From Mesorhizobium sp. M4B.F.Ca.ET.058.02.1.1 (GTDB lineage Bacteria > Pseudomonadota > Alphaproteobacteria > Rhizobiales > Rhizobiaceae), in contig NZ_CP034450.1 in assembly GCF_003952505.1 (NCBI RefSeq), positions 6,221,001-6,285,000 of the forward strand: a DNA stretch of 64,000 nt, written 5' to 3'. The number at the start of each line of letters is the position of its first letter. Position 1 is the stretch's first letter. The notes under the pieces were generated by a model. That model saw nothing but the letters and a program-made list of their open reading frames with translations. It made no database searches and was not told the origin of the DNA. A program made the translations under genes and the position numbers. Shown piece by piece: positions 34,808 to 44,408 of this stretch.

Positions 34808-37693
34808 TCATTCGAGCACCGCCTCGACAATGGCAACAAAGTCATCGAGCGAGCGATCCCCGCGAACCTCGATGCGCGGAAGGTCGATGGGATCGCAATC
34901 GAGGTCCGCCGGCCCGTGTCTACCGCCGAAGCCGATCCGATAGCCGCACTCCCTGGCCAGCCGGCCAAGCCTTCGGTCGGTGACAGAGAAGGGCGCCGCG
35001 AACGCCGTGGTTGGCCGACCGATCCACCGTTCGATGACCATACGAGAGCGCAGGAGCTCGGCGGCCAGGCCAGAACTCGACAGACCATCGATGGCGCGAT
35101 GCGTCGCCAGATGGCTTCCGAAGAACGCACCTTCGGCGGAGAGGCGTCGCACCGTCCCGGCGTCCATAAGCTGCGTCGGCGGGCCGATCTCGGCGTCCCA
35201 GCGTGCGCTTTCACCCACCAGGTCCGTCACCAGGAACACTTCCGCGGTCAGGTCGTTCGCGCGCAAGGTCGGCCAGGCATGGTCGGCAAAGTTCTGGAAG
35301 CCGTCATCGAAGGTGATGAGCACCGGGCGGCCAACGAAAGGGCTGCGGTTGGCGATGAACCCTTCCAACTGCTCGGAATTAATCGCGTGAAAGCCATTGG
35401 CGCGCAGCCATCTCATCTGGCTGGCGAATGCGGTGGGCGTGAGCCGAAAGCGGGCGAGCGCGGCCGGACCATCGTCGGAGACGCTGTGATACATGAGGAC
35501 AGGGATACGCTGCCGCCGCTCGTTACGCGCGACGTCGCGGCGCAAGGCCCGCGCCCCGCCCCAGACGATATTTCGCGCGACGCTGATTTCGATAGGCGCG
35601 CGGATTGGCACATAATCGATCACCGGTTCCGTCGCCACATCGTCCGGCGACAGCCGGCGGAAGCGGTCAATACGGTAGAGCTCGGTCTGGATCGATTGCT
35701 CGAGCACGAGACCTTCGGTCGCTGCCAGCGTCTCCGAGATCGCTTTTGCACCGAATGTGTTCCAGTCGAAGCCCGTCCTTTCAACATTGTCACGCAGCAC
35801 GAATGCGTGCGCGCTGATGAAACTGCCGCCAGGCGCCAATGCTTCGGCGAATTTTTTGGCGATGCGCCGCAGCTCGGCGAGATCATCCAGATAGTAGAGC
35901 ACTTCCGAACAGAAGATCAGATCCATCCCACCCGGCAGCGTGTCGGCAGCGAAATCCAGTACGCCGAACTCAACATTCGGCTGATCGCTGCATCGCGCGC
36001 CCGCCCGCTCGATGGCTATGGCGGAGATGTCAGTTGCGGTCAAACGGCCCACACGCGGCGCCAGCTGCCGCGTGAAGTGGCCCTCCGCGCAGGCCAGCTC
36101 AAGCGCCCGTCCGATGGGACCGGCAGGAAGGATTTCGAGCTGCCGCTCATATTTTTCCTGCTCATAGCGCGAACCGTAGCTCCAGGGATCCTCGGTCGCG
36201 AAATAGCTATTCCAGAACGCCGTGCGATCACTCCTATCCGTGGTCCGTGCTCGGCGCGGCGTTGCAGGAGGTTCTGCGGGTTCGGCGCTCGACCGAACCA
36301 GCTCCAGCGCTTCCGCGGCCAATTGCGCGAGTTTGCCGAAGTGGCTGTCCGGATCAGACCGGCGTTCCGCTGTGGATAATGCCTCGGCACTGTCTGAAAG
36401 CCGGTCAGGGGGCAGGATGTCCAGGATCAATTCGATCCAATGATCCGTTGTCACTGTTCCGAGTACGCCGAACTGCACGACAGCGTCGATCTGGCCATCC
36501 ATGATCAGATGGGCATAGATTTGATCGGTTCCTTCCGGCAGTTCGGTCGAGGTCGGATTTCGAGCGTCGACGCGAAGTCCAAGTGTCCGCGCCAGACTGC
36601 GCGGCGCGGCAAGATCGTCGGCCTCGAGAAGCATCTGCTCAAGGTGATACTGGACGCGGCGAGCCGCGGCGGCATTGTCCCAGACCTTGCCGAGTCCGAT
36701 AATCAACTCAGTAATAGCGCCGCCGAACCTGTCCCACCTGGCAGCCAATTGCGCCGGCACCGACAGGCTCCCTACCATAAGGCCATCGACGGCCACCCTG
36801 GCGATCTCACGCGCCCACTTACGTGCTACCGGAAGCGCGCGCAGGGACTGCGGGTCGATCGGGAGCGAGCTGCGGCCGCAATCCGACGCGGTGTTCCACA
36901 ACGCGAACCATGCGAGGGCTTCGGAGGCGGAGCAGCCGTTCGCTTCTATCGCACCATTGGCGTGAGCCGCTGCCGGGTCTTTGACCCTGGAATCAGGAGA
37001 AAAGCCGCGGGCGATCACGATTCCCGCATCTGCCAGCATCTGCGTCGAATCGCGGGAGAGCGAGTTGGGGCTGATCCGATAGAAAGCGAGCGGCTCGTCG
37101 ACCATTACCCAATTTTTGCCCAGGCGTGCGAGGCGCTGCCACAGATCCCAGTCCTCGCAGGTGCGCAGCGACACATCGAAACCGCCCAACTCGACAATTG
37201 TCTCCCGGTCGACCAGCAGCGCGTGAGTACAGACGGCACACTGGCGGGCGAATGTTTCGAAGGGCTGGATCGCGACCTCGGTTGAGATGCTCGACGGGGT
37301 GAGTTCGCCATCGGGCATCACACGCCGAGAACCGCAATAGACGGCCGCCGCATCGGCAGCGGTTTCCAGTGCGGCCAGCATTTTCGCAAGGAAGCTGGCA
37401 TCCACCCAATCGTCCGCATCCAGAAACATGAGCCAGTGGCCGCGCGCTGTCGAAATCCCGCTATTGCGCGCGGCGGCGGCGCTATACGCGCACGACCTCA
37501 ACGTCCGAAATCGGGCATCGCGCTGCACATAGCCGGCGATGATCGAGGGGGTGCGGTCTGTGGAGGCGTCGTCGACGATGATCGCCTCCCAATCCGCCAT
37601 TTGCTGATCGAGAAGGCAATCGAGCGCGCGCGCCAGCGTCGCCTCCGCGTTGTGCGCAGGCACCACGATTGAAACCAAGGGGTCATGCGCCAC
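34808..37693 (-). CDS. Trifunctional GT2 glycosyltransferase / SAM methyltransferase / polysaccharide deacetylase
   Basis: A 961-residue fusion. Residues ~1-240 are a GT2 (GT-A) glycosyltransferase with VVPAHNAEATL, VDDASTD (41-47), the DxD in FLDADDW (91-96), and TCEDWDLW (180-185). A ~250-residue linker follows. Around 490-700 is a NodS-like methyltransferase with DPWSYGSRYEQEKYERQL, ALELACAEGHFTRQLAPRVG and DLIFCSEVLYYL. Residues ~730-961 form a CE4 deacetylase with IPVLMYHSV, ITFDDGFQ, and the HxxxH of SHLATHRA. The three activities match the NodC/NodS/NodB logic of chitooligosaccharide modification, but no NodC-type synthase is present. The start is a GTG at 37693. I recall proteins with this layout in other rhizobia. 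Confidence 0.85.
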   Translation of the reverse strand: MAHDPLVSIVVPAHNAEATLARALDCLLDQQMADWEAIIVDDASTDRTPSIIAGYVQRDARFRTLRSCAYSAAAARNSGISTARGHWLMFLDADDWVDASFLAKMLAALETAADAAAVYCGSRRVMPDGELTPSSISTEVAIQPFETFARQCAVCTHALLVDRETIVELGGFDVSLRTCEDWDLWQRLARLGKNWVMVDEPLAFYRISPNSLSRDSTQMLADAGIVIARGFSPDSRVKDPAAAHANGAIEANGCSASEALAWFALWNTASDCGRSSLPIDPQSLRALPVARKWAREIARVAVDGLMVGSLSVPAQLAARWDRFGGAITELIIGLGKVWDNAAAARRVQYHLEQMLLEADDLAAPRSLARTLGLRVDARNPTSTELPEGTDQIYAHLIMDGQIDAVVQFGVLGTVTTDHWIELILDILPPDRLSDSAEALSTAERRSDPDSHFGKLAQLAAEALELVRSSAEPAEPPATPRRARTTDRSDRTAFWNSYFATEDPWSYGSRYEQEKYERQLEILPAGPIGRALELACAEGHFTRQLAPRVGRLTATDISAIAIERAGARCSDQPNVEFGVLDFAADTLPGGMDLIFCSEVLYYLDDLAELRRIAKKFAEALAPGGSFISAHAFVLRDNVERTGFDWNTFGAKAISETLAATEGLVLEQSIQTELYRIDRFRRLSPDDVATEPVIDYVPIRAPIEISVARNIVWGGARALRRDVARNERRQRIPVLMYHSVSDDGPAALARFRLTPTAFASQMRWLRANGFHAINSEQLEGFIANRSPFVGRPVLITFDDGFQNFADHAWPTLRANDLTAEVFLVTDLVGESARWDAEIGPPTQLMDAGTVRRLSAEGAFFGSHLATHRAIDGLSSSGLAAELLRSRMVIERWIGRPTTAFAAPFSVTDRRLGRLARECGYRIGFGGRHGPADLDCDPIDLPRIEVRGDRSLDDFVAIVEAVLE

Positions 37694-37912
37694 GCCGTCT
37701 TACCCGCGCCTGGTTCGAGGGGAGAACAAGGGTTCCGAAACGTAGCCGGCGATTTCCTGGTTCATCGAGCTTTGGTTTTCTTCGGCAAGAGTCGGCTGTC
37801 AAAAACGGATGATGGCATCGGATGGCAGTACTGCTCTGTCAAGATCGGCGCGATCCAGAAACAGGCAAAAAGGATCGACCGCAGCTCAAGGCCCGCCCCC
37901 TGACTCACCCTG

Positions 37913-39685
37913 TCATTGCACGATACCGGCTTTGCGGAGCCCGTCCACCGCGACTTCGAAATCGGCAGGGTTCTTGTAGGGCAAGACTTTGCGACGGTAT
38001 TCCAGCGAATAGTCGGGATTGACGCGAAGCACCTCCTCCCATGCCGCGCGGGCCTCGGCGAAACGGCCCAGATGGCCGTAGCAGGCGGCTAGAAGCGCGC
38101 GCGAGACGTCGGTGACGGCGTTGCGAGCCAGCCGTTGCATCAAAAGGTCAACGGCCTCTTCGTACCTCCCTAATTGAAACTGGGCCAAAGCCTGGAAGTG
38201 CAGAAGCACGTCCGGAAAGTAGGGATTCAAGGTCTTCCCCCGGGCGAAACTCTCGAGGGCCTCCTCGGATCTGCCCGAATAGTACAGCGCCTCGCCGAGG
38301 ATGACGTGCCCTTCGGCGAAGTTCGGATTGAGGACGATCGCGCGCTCGGCCTCGTTGATGGCGCCGTCGTGCCGTCGAGTGTACAGCTTAGTGATAGCCA
38401 GCGCCCAGTGCGCCCAGGGATTGCTGCCATCCAGCGTTACCGCTTGCGTTGCGACCTCTTCCGCTTGCGCCATCGATTCCGACGGCGACGCACTCCACCT
38501 GTTCAGGTAATCGAGTCCGTGCGTGAGGGCGAGGAAAGCGTGAGCAGAGGCAAACGTCGGGTCCAGTTCGATGGCACGTTGCAGGAGGTCGCGGGCTGCG
38601 ATGTTCGTCTCCCTCGTCAGCCGGTGCCACAGTTCCCGGCCCCGCAGGAAATAGTCATACGCCTCCGTGTCGCGCGAGTGCTCGGGCGCCAGCCGCTGAC
38701 GGTCACCGTCAGTCAGATTGAGCGCCAGCGCACCGACGATCTGCTGCGTCACGTCGTCCTGCACGGCGAATATGTCGGTCAGGTCGCGGTCGAACCGCTC
38801 CGCCCAAAGATGGCCGCCCGTAGTTGCATCGATGAGCTGTGCGGTGATGCGCACCCTGTTCCCCGACTTGCGTACGCTGCCCTCAAGTACATGCCGCACG
38901 CCGAGCTTCGCGCCCACCTCCTGCACACGGACGTTCTGGCCCTTGAAGGTGAACGACGAATTGCGGGCGATGACGAAGAGCTGCGACAGTTTGGACAGCG
39001 CCGTGATGATGTCTTCAGATATGCCATCGGCGAAGTAGTCCTGTTCGGTGTCCCCGCTCATGTTGGCGAACGGCAGGACGGCGATCGACAGCTTCGGCGG
39101 CGCTGCCGTCGTCGGCCGGCTCGTCGCGGTTTCCGAGGCCGCGGCCGCCTTGGTCGCGGCGCTGCCGACTTGCAGCGAATAGACCCTGATCGGCTCGGCG
39201 ATGTTCTTGAGCTGCGTGCTCCCGAGATCGCTGACCGAGAGGTCGAGCCTCGCCTTGACCTGGCGATAGGCATCCTCGGACAGGCAGATAGCGCCGGGCG
39301 ACGCGACGCCCTCCAAACGCGAGGCGATGTTGACGCCGTCGCCCATCAGGTCGCCGTCACTTTCTTCCACCACATCCCCCAGATGGATGCCGATCCTGAA
39401 CTCGATGCGACGGTCCTGCGGCACGCCGGCATTGCGCTCAACCATACCATTTTGAACCTCAACGGCGCAGCGCACGGCATCCACCACACTGCGGAACTCA
39501 ACCAGCGCCCCATCCCCGGTGCGCTTGATCACCCGCCCGTTGTGCACTGCGATGGTGGGATCGATCAGGTCGCTGCGCAGTGTCCGCAATCTTGCCAAAG
39601 TAAGATCTTCGTCCGCGCTCGCGAGCCGGCTATATCCGACCACATCTGCAGCCAGGATTGCCGCTAGCTTACGATTCTCGCTCAT
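37913..39685 (-). CDS. Adenylate cyclase with TolB-like and TPR regions
   Basis: A 590-residue protein with an N-terminal class III cyclase domain (LAAILAADVVGYSRL, RVIKRTGDGALVEF, MGDGVNIASRLE), a Pro/Ala linker, a central region with LSIAVLPFANMSGD and TQQIVGAL (TolB-like fold in similar proteins), and C-terminal TPR units such as ALYYSGRSEEALESFARGK. The usual Phe before the first metal Asp is Ala, as in many members of this group. ATG 39685 has GGAG close upstream. The gene is divergent from the zinc-ribbon cyclase gene at 39927, with about 240 bp between the two starts. Confidence 0.9.
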   Translation of the reverse strand: MSENRKLAAILAADVVGYSRLASADEDLTLARLRTLRSDLIDPTIAVHNGRVIKRTGDGALVEFRSVVDAVRCAVEVQNGMVERNAGVPQDRRIEFRIGIHLGDVVEESDGDLMGDGVNIASRLEGVASPGAICLSEDAYRQVKARLDLSVSDLGSTQLKNIAEPIRVYSLQVGSAATKAAAASETATSRPTTAAPPKLSIAVLPFANMSGDTEQDYFADGISEDIITALSKLSQLFVIARNSSFTFKGQNVRVQEVGAKLGVRHVLEGSVRKSGNRVRITAQLIDATTGGHLWAERFDRDLTDIFAVQDDVTQQIVGALALNLTDGDRQRLAPEHSRDTEAYDYFLRGRELWHRLTRETNIAARDLLQRAIELDPTFASAHAFLALTHGLDYLNRWSASPSESMAQAEEVATQAVTLDGSNPWAHWALAITKLYTRRHDGAINEAERAIVLNPNFAEGHVILGEALYYSGRSEEALESFARGKTLNPYFPDVLLHFQALAQFQLGRYEEAVDLLMQRLARNAVTDVSRALLAACYGHLGRFAEARAAWEEVLRVNPDYSLEYRRKVLPYKNPADFEVAVDGLRKAGIVQ

Positions 39686-39926
39686 GGTCCATCTCCTCAT
39701 CTCCACGATAGCAGGAAGAAGGAGGGCAAGAGGGAACTTTCGCAAACGATGGCTACCCAGCGGTCCGGATCGGCAGCGCTCTGCCACAGGGTCCACACGG
39801 GTCGCTCGACGCCCATTTGCGCTGCCGCTTGCTGGTAGACGGCTATCGGTTCATGCTTGTGAATACCGTGACCGTGAAGCGCTAAGCGAGATCACGCCGT
39901 CACGGCCGCAAGTGAGGTCTTGCTCT

Positions 39927-42900
39927 ATGGAGTGCTCAGGCTGCGGTTTCGAGGTTGAGGGCGGTTTCGCTTTCTGTCCGAAGTGTGGCAGGCGCCAGCC
40001 CGTGCCATGCGCCGGTTGCGGCTACCTCTGCGCACCTGATTTCGAGTTCTGTCCGAAATGTGGGGCAAGCCTCGGCGCGCCGGCAAAGGGCGTTGAACGG
40101 CCTGCTCCGACACCAAGCCGGACGATTGAGCCGCCTTCTCGAACTCCGTCGCTGCTTGCGAACATCGAGAGCGAAGAACGGCTGCATCCCGTCTCTGACG
40201 CCGATCGCCGGACGGTAACGGTCCTGTTCGCCGACCTTTGCGGCTTCACGACACTCAGCGAGCAGCTCGACCCCGAGGTCATGCAAACGCTGCAGAACGA
40301 ACTGTTCAAGGAATTGACAGCGGCCGTGCGAAACTTTGGTGGTTTCGTGGACAAATTCATCGGCGATGCACTGCTCGCTTTGTTCGGTGCACCGGTCGCG
40401 CACGAGGACGATCCGGAACGTGCGCTCCGCGCCGCTCTCGACATGATCGCCCGGACGGCACGGCTCGGCGAACGCACCTCCCACTCCGGCTCGCCTCTGT
40501 TACTCCACATCGGCATAAACACCGGTCCGGTCGTTACTGGAGGATTGGGCATCGGCGCCGCCAAATCCTATTCGGTGACCGGAGACACAGTGAATACGGC
40601 GCAACGCCTGCAATCGCTGGCCGCACCGGGTGAGGTGCTGGTCGGCGAGCTCACTCACAGGCTGACCCGGCATGCCTTCTCTTACGAGTCGCTGGGGGAT
40701 GTCGTGCTTCGCGGCAAGGCTGGCAGTGTGCTCGTCCATCGACTGGATGCACCGCTTACGGCGCCGCGCGCGGCGCGCGGGCTCGAGGTGCTCGGCCTCA
40801 GTGCGCCGATAATAGGTCGCGGTGCGGAGCTGAATAGAATGCTGGCGAGCCTCGACCAGGCGTGCGGCGGCTCGGCCCAACTTGTCCGCCTCGTCGGAGA
40901 AGCCGGTATCGGGAAATCGCGGCTGGTGAAGGAGTTCGTCGCCCGCGTCGGCGACGAGGATCGTTTTCGCAACGTCGCCGTGCGGCAGGCCACGTGCTCA
41001 CCGCTGGGCGAACAATCATTTGGCGCCTTGGGCGCAGTGGTGCGCAGCGCTGCCGGGATGATGCAAAACGACAGCGGGGACGAAATGCGGGGCAAGCTCG
41101 CGGGCTTGCTTACCGATCTCGGCCTGCAGGGCGAGGAGGCGAAGCGGCTGATGCCTTTGCTCTACCATGTGCTTGGCCTTGGCGACCCCGATGCCACCCT
41201 GCAGCATGTCGAGCCCGAGCAGTTGCGGCGGCAAATTCTCTACGCGGTCCGCACCATCATCGAACGGCGGCTTGCGTTGTCGCCGCTTTTGATTGTCGTC
41301 GAGGACCTGCACTGGGTCGACGCCGCGTCGCTCGAGGCACTGCGTTTCGTGATGGACAGGTTGGAACGTACGCGGTTGATGTTGCTGGTCACGCATCGTC
41401 CGGCGCCGGACAACGACCAGCTCGACTCAAGTCGGGTCAGTCACACAGCGCTCAGGCTTTCGCCGCTCAACAGTAGTGACGGACGCAGCCTGCTGGCGGC
41501 GCTTTTCGGCGAGAGCTGGGTAAGCTCCGCAGGCGGGCTTGTCGACCAGATCCTCGAGCGCGCGGGTGGCAACCCGCTTTTTGTCGAGGAGATCGTTCGC
41601 GGCCTTATCGATGGCGGTGTCCTGATGCGCGAGGGCCAGCGATGGCGGACCGTGGCAGGCGAAGTCGCAACCGGCATTCCCGCCACTATCCAGGCAATGT
41701 TGCTTGCCCGCGTCGACCGGCTGCCCCCGGAGGTGCGCCGGTTGGCCCAGGAAGCCGCGGTAATCGGCCCGCGCTTCGATGCCACACTTCTGAAAGCGGT
41801 GACAGCCGACCCCGGCCGGTTGGAGGCAGGCTGCGAATTGCTTTGCGATGCGGAAATCATCGAGGAGGTTGCAGGATCAGGCTCGGTCTCGTCGCAAAGC
41901 TACCGCTTTACGCAAACATTGCTGCAGGACGTGATCTACCAGAACCTGCTCCTGCAACGCCGGACCGATATCCACGGGCGGGTCGGTACCGCCTTGGAGC
42001 AACTGTGCGGCGACAAGCCGGAACGGCTCGAGGATTTGACCGCGCTCGGTCATCATTTCGCACAGAGCGCCGAGCGGGAGAGGGGGGCGCATTACCTGCA
42101 GGCGGCGGGCGATCGCGCTCGCATGATATACGCCAACGACGACGCGCTTCGTCTCTACGAGCGAGCACTGACTGCGTTGGGCGCGATCGGGCAAACACCG
42201 CTCAAACTGGCAATTCAAGAGCGCATTGCCGATTTGAGCGGCCCGCTAGGCCGCCGCGAAATCGCGCACCGCCACTACGAGACGGTCTTGCAGGCATACC
42301 GCGAATCCACCGATCGTGTCGCTTCGGCGCGCGTTTTGCGCAAGATCGGGCGGCTGTTCTGGGATGTCGGCAAGCGGGACAACGCGGAATCCCGCTATGC
42401 TGAAGCGGCAGCGCTCCTCGATGGAGCTGATGCCCCGATCGAGCAGGCGCATCTCTGGCAAGAACGTGGCCGACAGGCGTTCCGTAGCGGAGATCACGCT
42501 CTCGCCGCAAAATGGGCGGACGCGGCGCTGGATTGCGTAAGCACTCTGACAACGGAGCATGTTTCCGAAGGAGGGGCTGACGCCACTCTCGTGACCGCCG
42601 AGGCACTTAATACCAAGGCTGTTGCACTGGCTCGCCTTGGACGAAACCGCGAAGCCGTTGGCCTGGTTGAACGTAGCATTGAATTGGCCGAAGCCGCCGG
42701 TCTACCCGGCGCGGCGTGCCGCGGCTACACCAATCTCGGCGTGCTTTACACGACCATCGATCCCGCAAAGGCAATCGAGGTCTGTCGGCGCGGTCTTGAA
42801 GTGGCGCGCCATATTGGTGATTTGGGTTTCCAGGCGCGCCTCCTCGCCAATCTCGCGGTTGCTTGCTGCACTTTCACGGATCGCTGTCCAACGGAGGGCG

Positions 42901-43226
42901 TGCCTGCTGCCGAGAAGGCCATCGAGATCGACCGGGCGCTCGACCAGCGCGAGCACCTGCCGGTGCCGTTAATCGTGCTTGGGCAGATCCACCAGTGCAA
43001 TGGCCGTCCGGAACTGGCGGTTGGGTTGTTCCACGAAGCACTGGACGTAGCCCGCGAAACGGGCGAGCCCCAACTGCTGTTTCCGTGCTATGATGGTCTT
43101 GCAACGCTTAGTCTCGACCTCGACAATCTGGCCGAGGCCGAACGCTACTTTTCCCTGGCGCAGGGCATATGCGCCCAGCACGGGCTCGACCCGGAAGCGC
43201 TTGTGGTGCTGCCTTTTCTCGACTAG
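39927..43226 (+). CDS. Zinc-ribbon adenylate cyclase with NTPase and TPR regions
   Basis: A 1099-residue signalling protein. Two zinc ribbons open it: CSGCGFEVEGGFAFCPKCG (3-21) and CAGCGYLCAPDFEFCPKCG (27-45). A class III cyclase follows (~95-270) with VLFADLCGFTTL, VDKFIGDALLALFG and TGDTVNTAQRLQ. Then a STAND/AAA-type ATPase with VRLVGEAGIGKSRLV and LLIVVEDLHWVDAAS, and a long TPR C-terminal half. This layout is known from large rhizobial and actinobacterial cyclases that may sense ligands through the ATPase. ATG 39927 has GAGG nine bases upstream; the frame opens at 39519, far inside the divergent cyclase gene, and is rejected. Confidence 0.92.
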   Translation: MECSGCGFEVEGGFAFCPKCGRRQPVPCAGCGYLCAPDFEFCPKCGASLGAPAKGVERPAPTPSRTIEPPSRTPSLLANIESEERLHPVSDADRRTVTVLFADLCGFTTLSEQLDPEVMQTLQNELFKELTAAVRNFGGFVDKFIGDALLALFGAPVAHEDDPERALRAALDMIARTARLGERTSHSGSPLLLHIGINTGPVVTGGLGIGAAKSYSVTGDTVNTAQRLQSLAAPGEVLVGELTHRLTRHAFSYESLGDVVLRGKAGSVLVHRLDAPLTAPRAARGLEVLGLSAPIIGRGAELNRMLASLDQACGGSAQLVRLVGEAGIGKSRLVKEFVARVGDEDRFRNVAVRQATCSPLGEQSFGALGAVVRSAAGMMQNDSGDEMRGKLAGLLTDLGLQGEEAKRLMPLLYHVLGLGDPDATLQHVEPEQLRRQILYAVRTIIERRLALSPLLIVVEDLHWVDAASLEALRFVMDRLERTRLMLLVTHRPAPDNDQLDSSRVSHTALRLSPLNSSDGRSLLAALFGESWVSSAGGLVDQILERAGGNPLFVEEIVRGLIDGGVLMREGQRWRTVAGEVATGIPATIQAMLLARVDRLPPEVRRLAQEAAVIGPRFDATLLKAVTADPGRLEAGCELLCDAEIIEEVAGSGSVSSQSYRFTQTLLQDVIYQNLLLQRRTDIHGRVGTALEQLCGDKPERLEDLTALGHHFAQSAERERGAHYLQAAGDRARMIYANDDALRLYERALTALGAIGQTPLKLAIQERIADLSGPLGRREIAHRHYETVLQAYRESTDRVASARVLRKIGRLFWDVGKRDNAESRYAEAAALLDGADAPIEQAHLWQERGRQAFRSGDHALAAKWADAALDCVSTLTTEHVSEGGADATLVTAEALNTKAVALARLGRNREAVGLVERSIELAEAAGLPGAACRGYTNLGVLYTTIDPAKAIEVCRRGLEVARHIGDLGFQARLLANLAVACCTFTDRCPTEGVPAAEKAIEIDRALDQREHLPVPLIVLGQIHQCNGRPELAVGLFHEALDVARETGEPQLLFPCYDGLATLSLDLDNLAEAERYFSLAQGICAQHGLDPEALVVLPFLD

Positions 43227-43245
43227 CCGGGGTGGGAGGTTGGAA

Positions 43246-43926
43246 ATGGCCGCGCGTATTGACTTGATACCGCTTCAGCCGGGCGACCGAGCGCCGAACG
43301 TGGTACTCGACGCCATTACCCAGGAAGGCAAGATCGCGCTTGACGACTTTCGCGGACAAAAACCGGTGTTGGTCGGCCTGTTTCGAGGTCTGCACTGTGC
43401 GTTTTGCCGGCGCCATATTGCCGCCCAGGCGCGGCTTGATCCGGAGCTGCGCGAAAAGGGTGTGGGGAGCCTGACGGTGGTCAATACGCCGATCGAGCGG
43501 GCGCGTCTCTATTTCCGCTACCACCCGATGCCGAATCTGCTTGCGGCCTCCGACCCTGAACGCGCTTCACATCGTGCTTTTGGATTGCCCAATCTCGAAT
43601 TCACCCAAGACGAGACGAACTGGCCGTACAAGGTCTCGATGGCAGCGGTAAAGGATATGAGGATCGACATACCAGGCGAGTTGCCCGGTCCCATGGATCC
43701 TATCGCAGCCGGCGAAATCCTTGGCAAAAAGGACCACTACGAAATGACCGAAGCCGACGAGCAGATGATGGCAACGGGACACGGACAACTGGTCGGTCAG
43801 TTCCTGCTGGATCGCCAGGGGATCGTCCGCTGGAGCTTCACGGAGGTTCCAGAGGGCGGGCGATACATGTTTGCGGCGCCAAGCCCCCAGGAGCTGATGT
43901 CAGCCGTGTCCCAAGTCGCCCAATAG
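43246..43926 (+). CDS. AhpC/TSA-family redoxin with CxxC motif
   Basis: A 226-residue thioredoxin-fold protein. It starts ATG 43246 with GGGAGG six bases upstream and lies 19 nt after the large cyclase gene, so it is probably in the same transcript. The active-site region FRGLHCAFCRRHIAAQ has a CxxC motif in the thioredoxin position of the alkyl-hydroperoxide-reductase family. The C-terminal part, FLLDRQGIVRWSFTEV, is typical. It may reduce peroxides or a protein disulfide. It has no signal peptide. Confidence 0.85.
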   Translation: MAARIDLIPLQPGDRAPNVVLDAITQEGKIALDDFRGQKPVLVGLFRGLHCAFCRRHIAAQARLDPELREKGVGSLTVVNTPIERARLYFRYHPMPNLLAASDPERASHRAFGLPNLEFTQDETNWPYKVSMAAVKDMRIDIPGELPGPMDPIAAGEILGKKDHYEMTEADEQMMATGHGQLVGQFLLDRQGIVRWSFTEVPEGGRYMFAAPSPQELMSAVSQVAQ

Positions 43927-44408
43927 ATTTGTAGATGGCTCCGTATCGTGGGGTCGCTGCCACAGCACCCCTTCCAATCGTCAGCATGCCGTCAATGGCG
44001 GCGGGAGCCATTCCACACCATCCGACCGCAGAAAAGACTGCAATGAACCAGTTGAGGCGTCAAAGAGGGGGAGGGGTCACCCTATTGCTCATGACACAGC
44101 TTTCAAATCACTCTTCGTCCTGGTTGTTGGGTTCGCCAGGACCATATGAGAGGGTACGATGGAAACGGATTGGCGAACAATCCGCTAACGTATTGATTTC
44201 ATATAGGAAACGTTGACCCACCGGGCCCACCATTCCAAGGTTTCTATTTCGCAGGGTCGATCTGCTCTCGCCGTGGTGCGGTTTCCGGTACGCTCTCCCA
44301 GCCGCTTAAGAGCCGGAGTCTACGCAATGGTGACAAGCAAAAAAATTCTGTCGTCGATGGCGCATTCACGACATCCGGTGCGCGACACGGACGTTAGTCA
44401 CAGTGAAC
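43927..44408. other. 482-bp intergenic region upstream of the GlxA-type gene
   Basis: I see no gene here; short frames lack ribosome sites. It contains CCGGGCCCACCA at 44221-44232, which recurs at 48360-48371. The promoter of the regulator gene should lie in the last 150 bp. Confidence 0.45.

Noticed and set aside
34676..36379. Plus-strand frame of 567 codons opposite the trifunctional gene
   Set aside because: The other strand carries a full set of deacetylase and methyltransferase motifs; this frame shows none.
34808..37693. True nodulation genes nodB, nodC or nodS
   Set aside because: The GT2 part lacks NodC-type membrane helices and the three activities are fused in one chain, so only resemblance is claimed.
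38174..39667. Plus-strand frame of 497 codons opposite the cyclase-TPR gene
   Set aside because: Shadow of a gene with intact cyclase motifs on the other strand.
39519..39926. N-terminal extension of the zinc-ribbon cyclase
   Set aside because: It overlaps the 5' end of the divergent cyclase gene and lacks family likeness; ATG 39927 has a ribosome site and starts right at the zinc ribbon.
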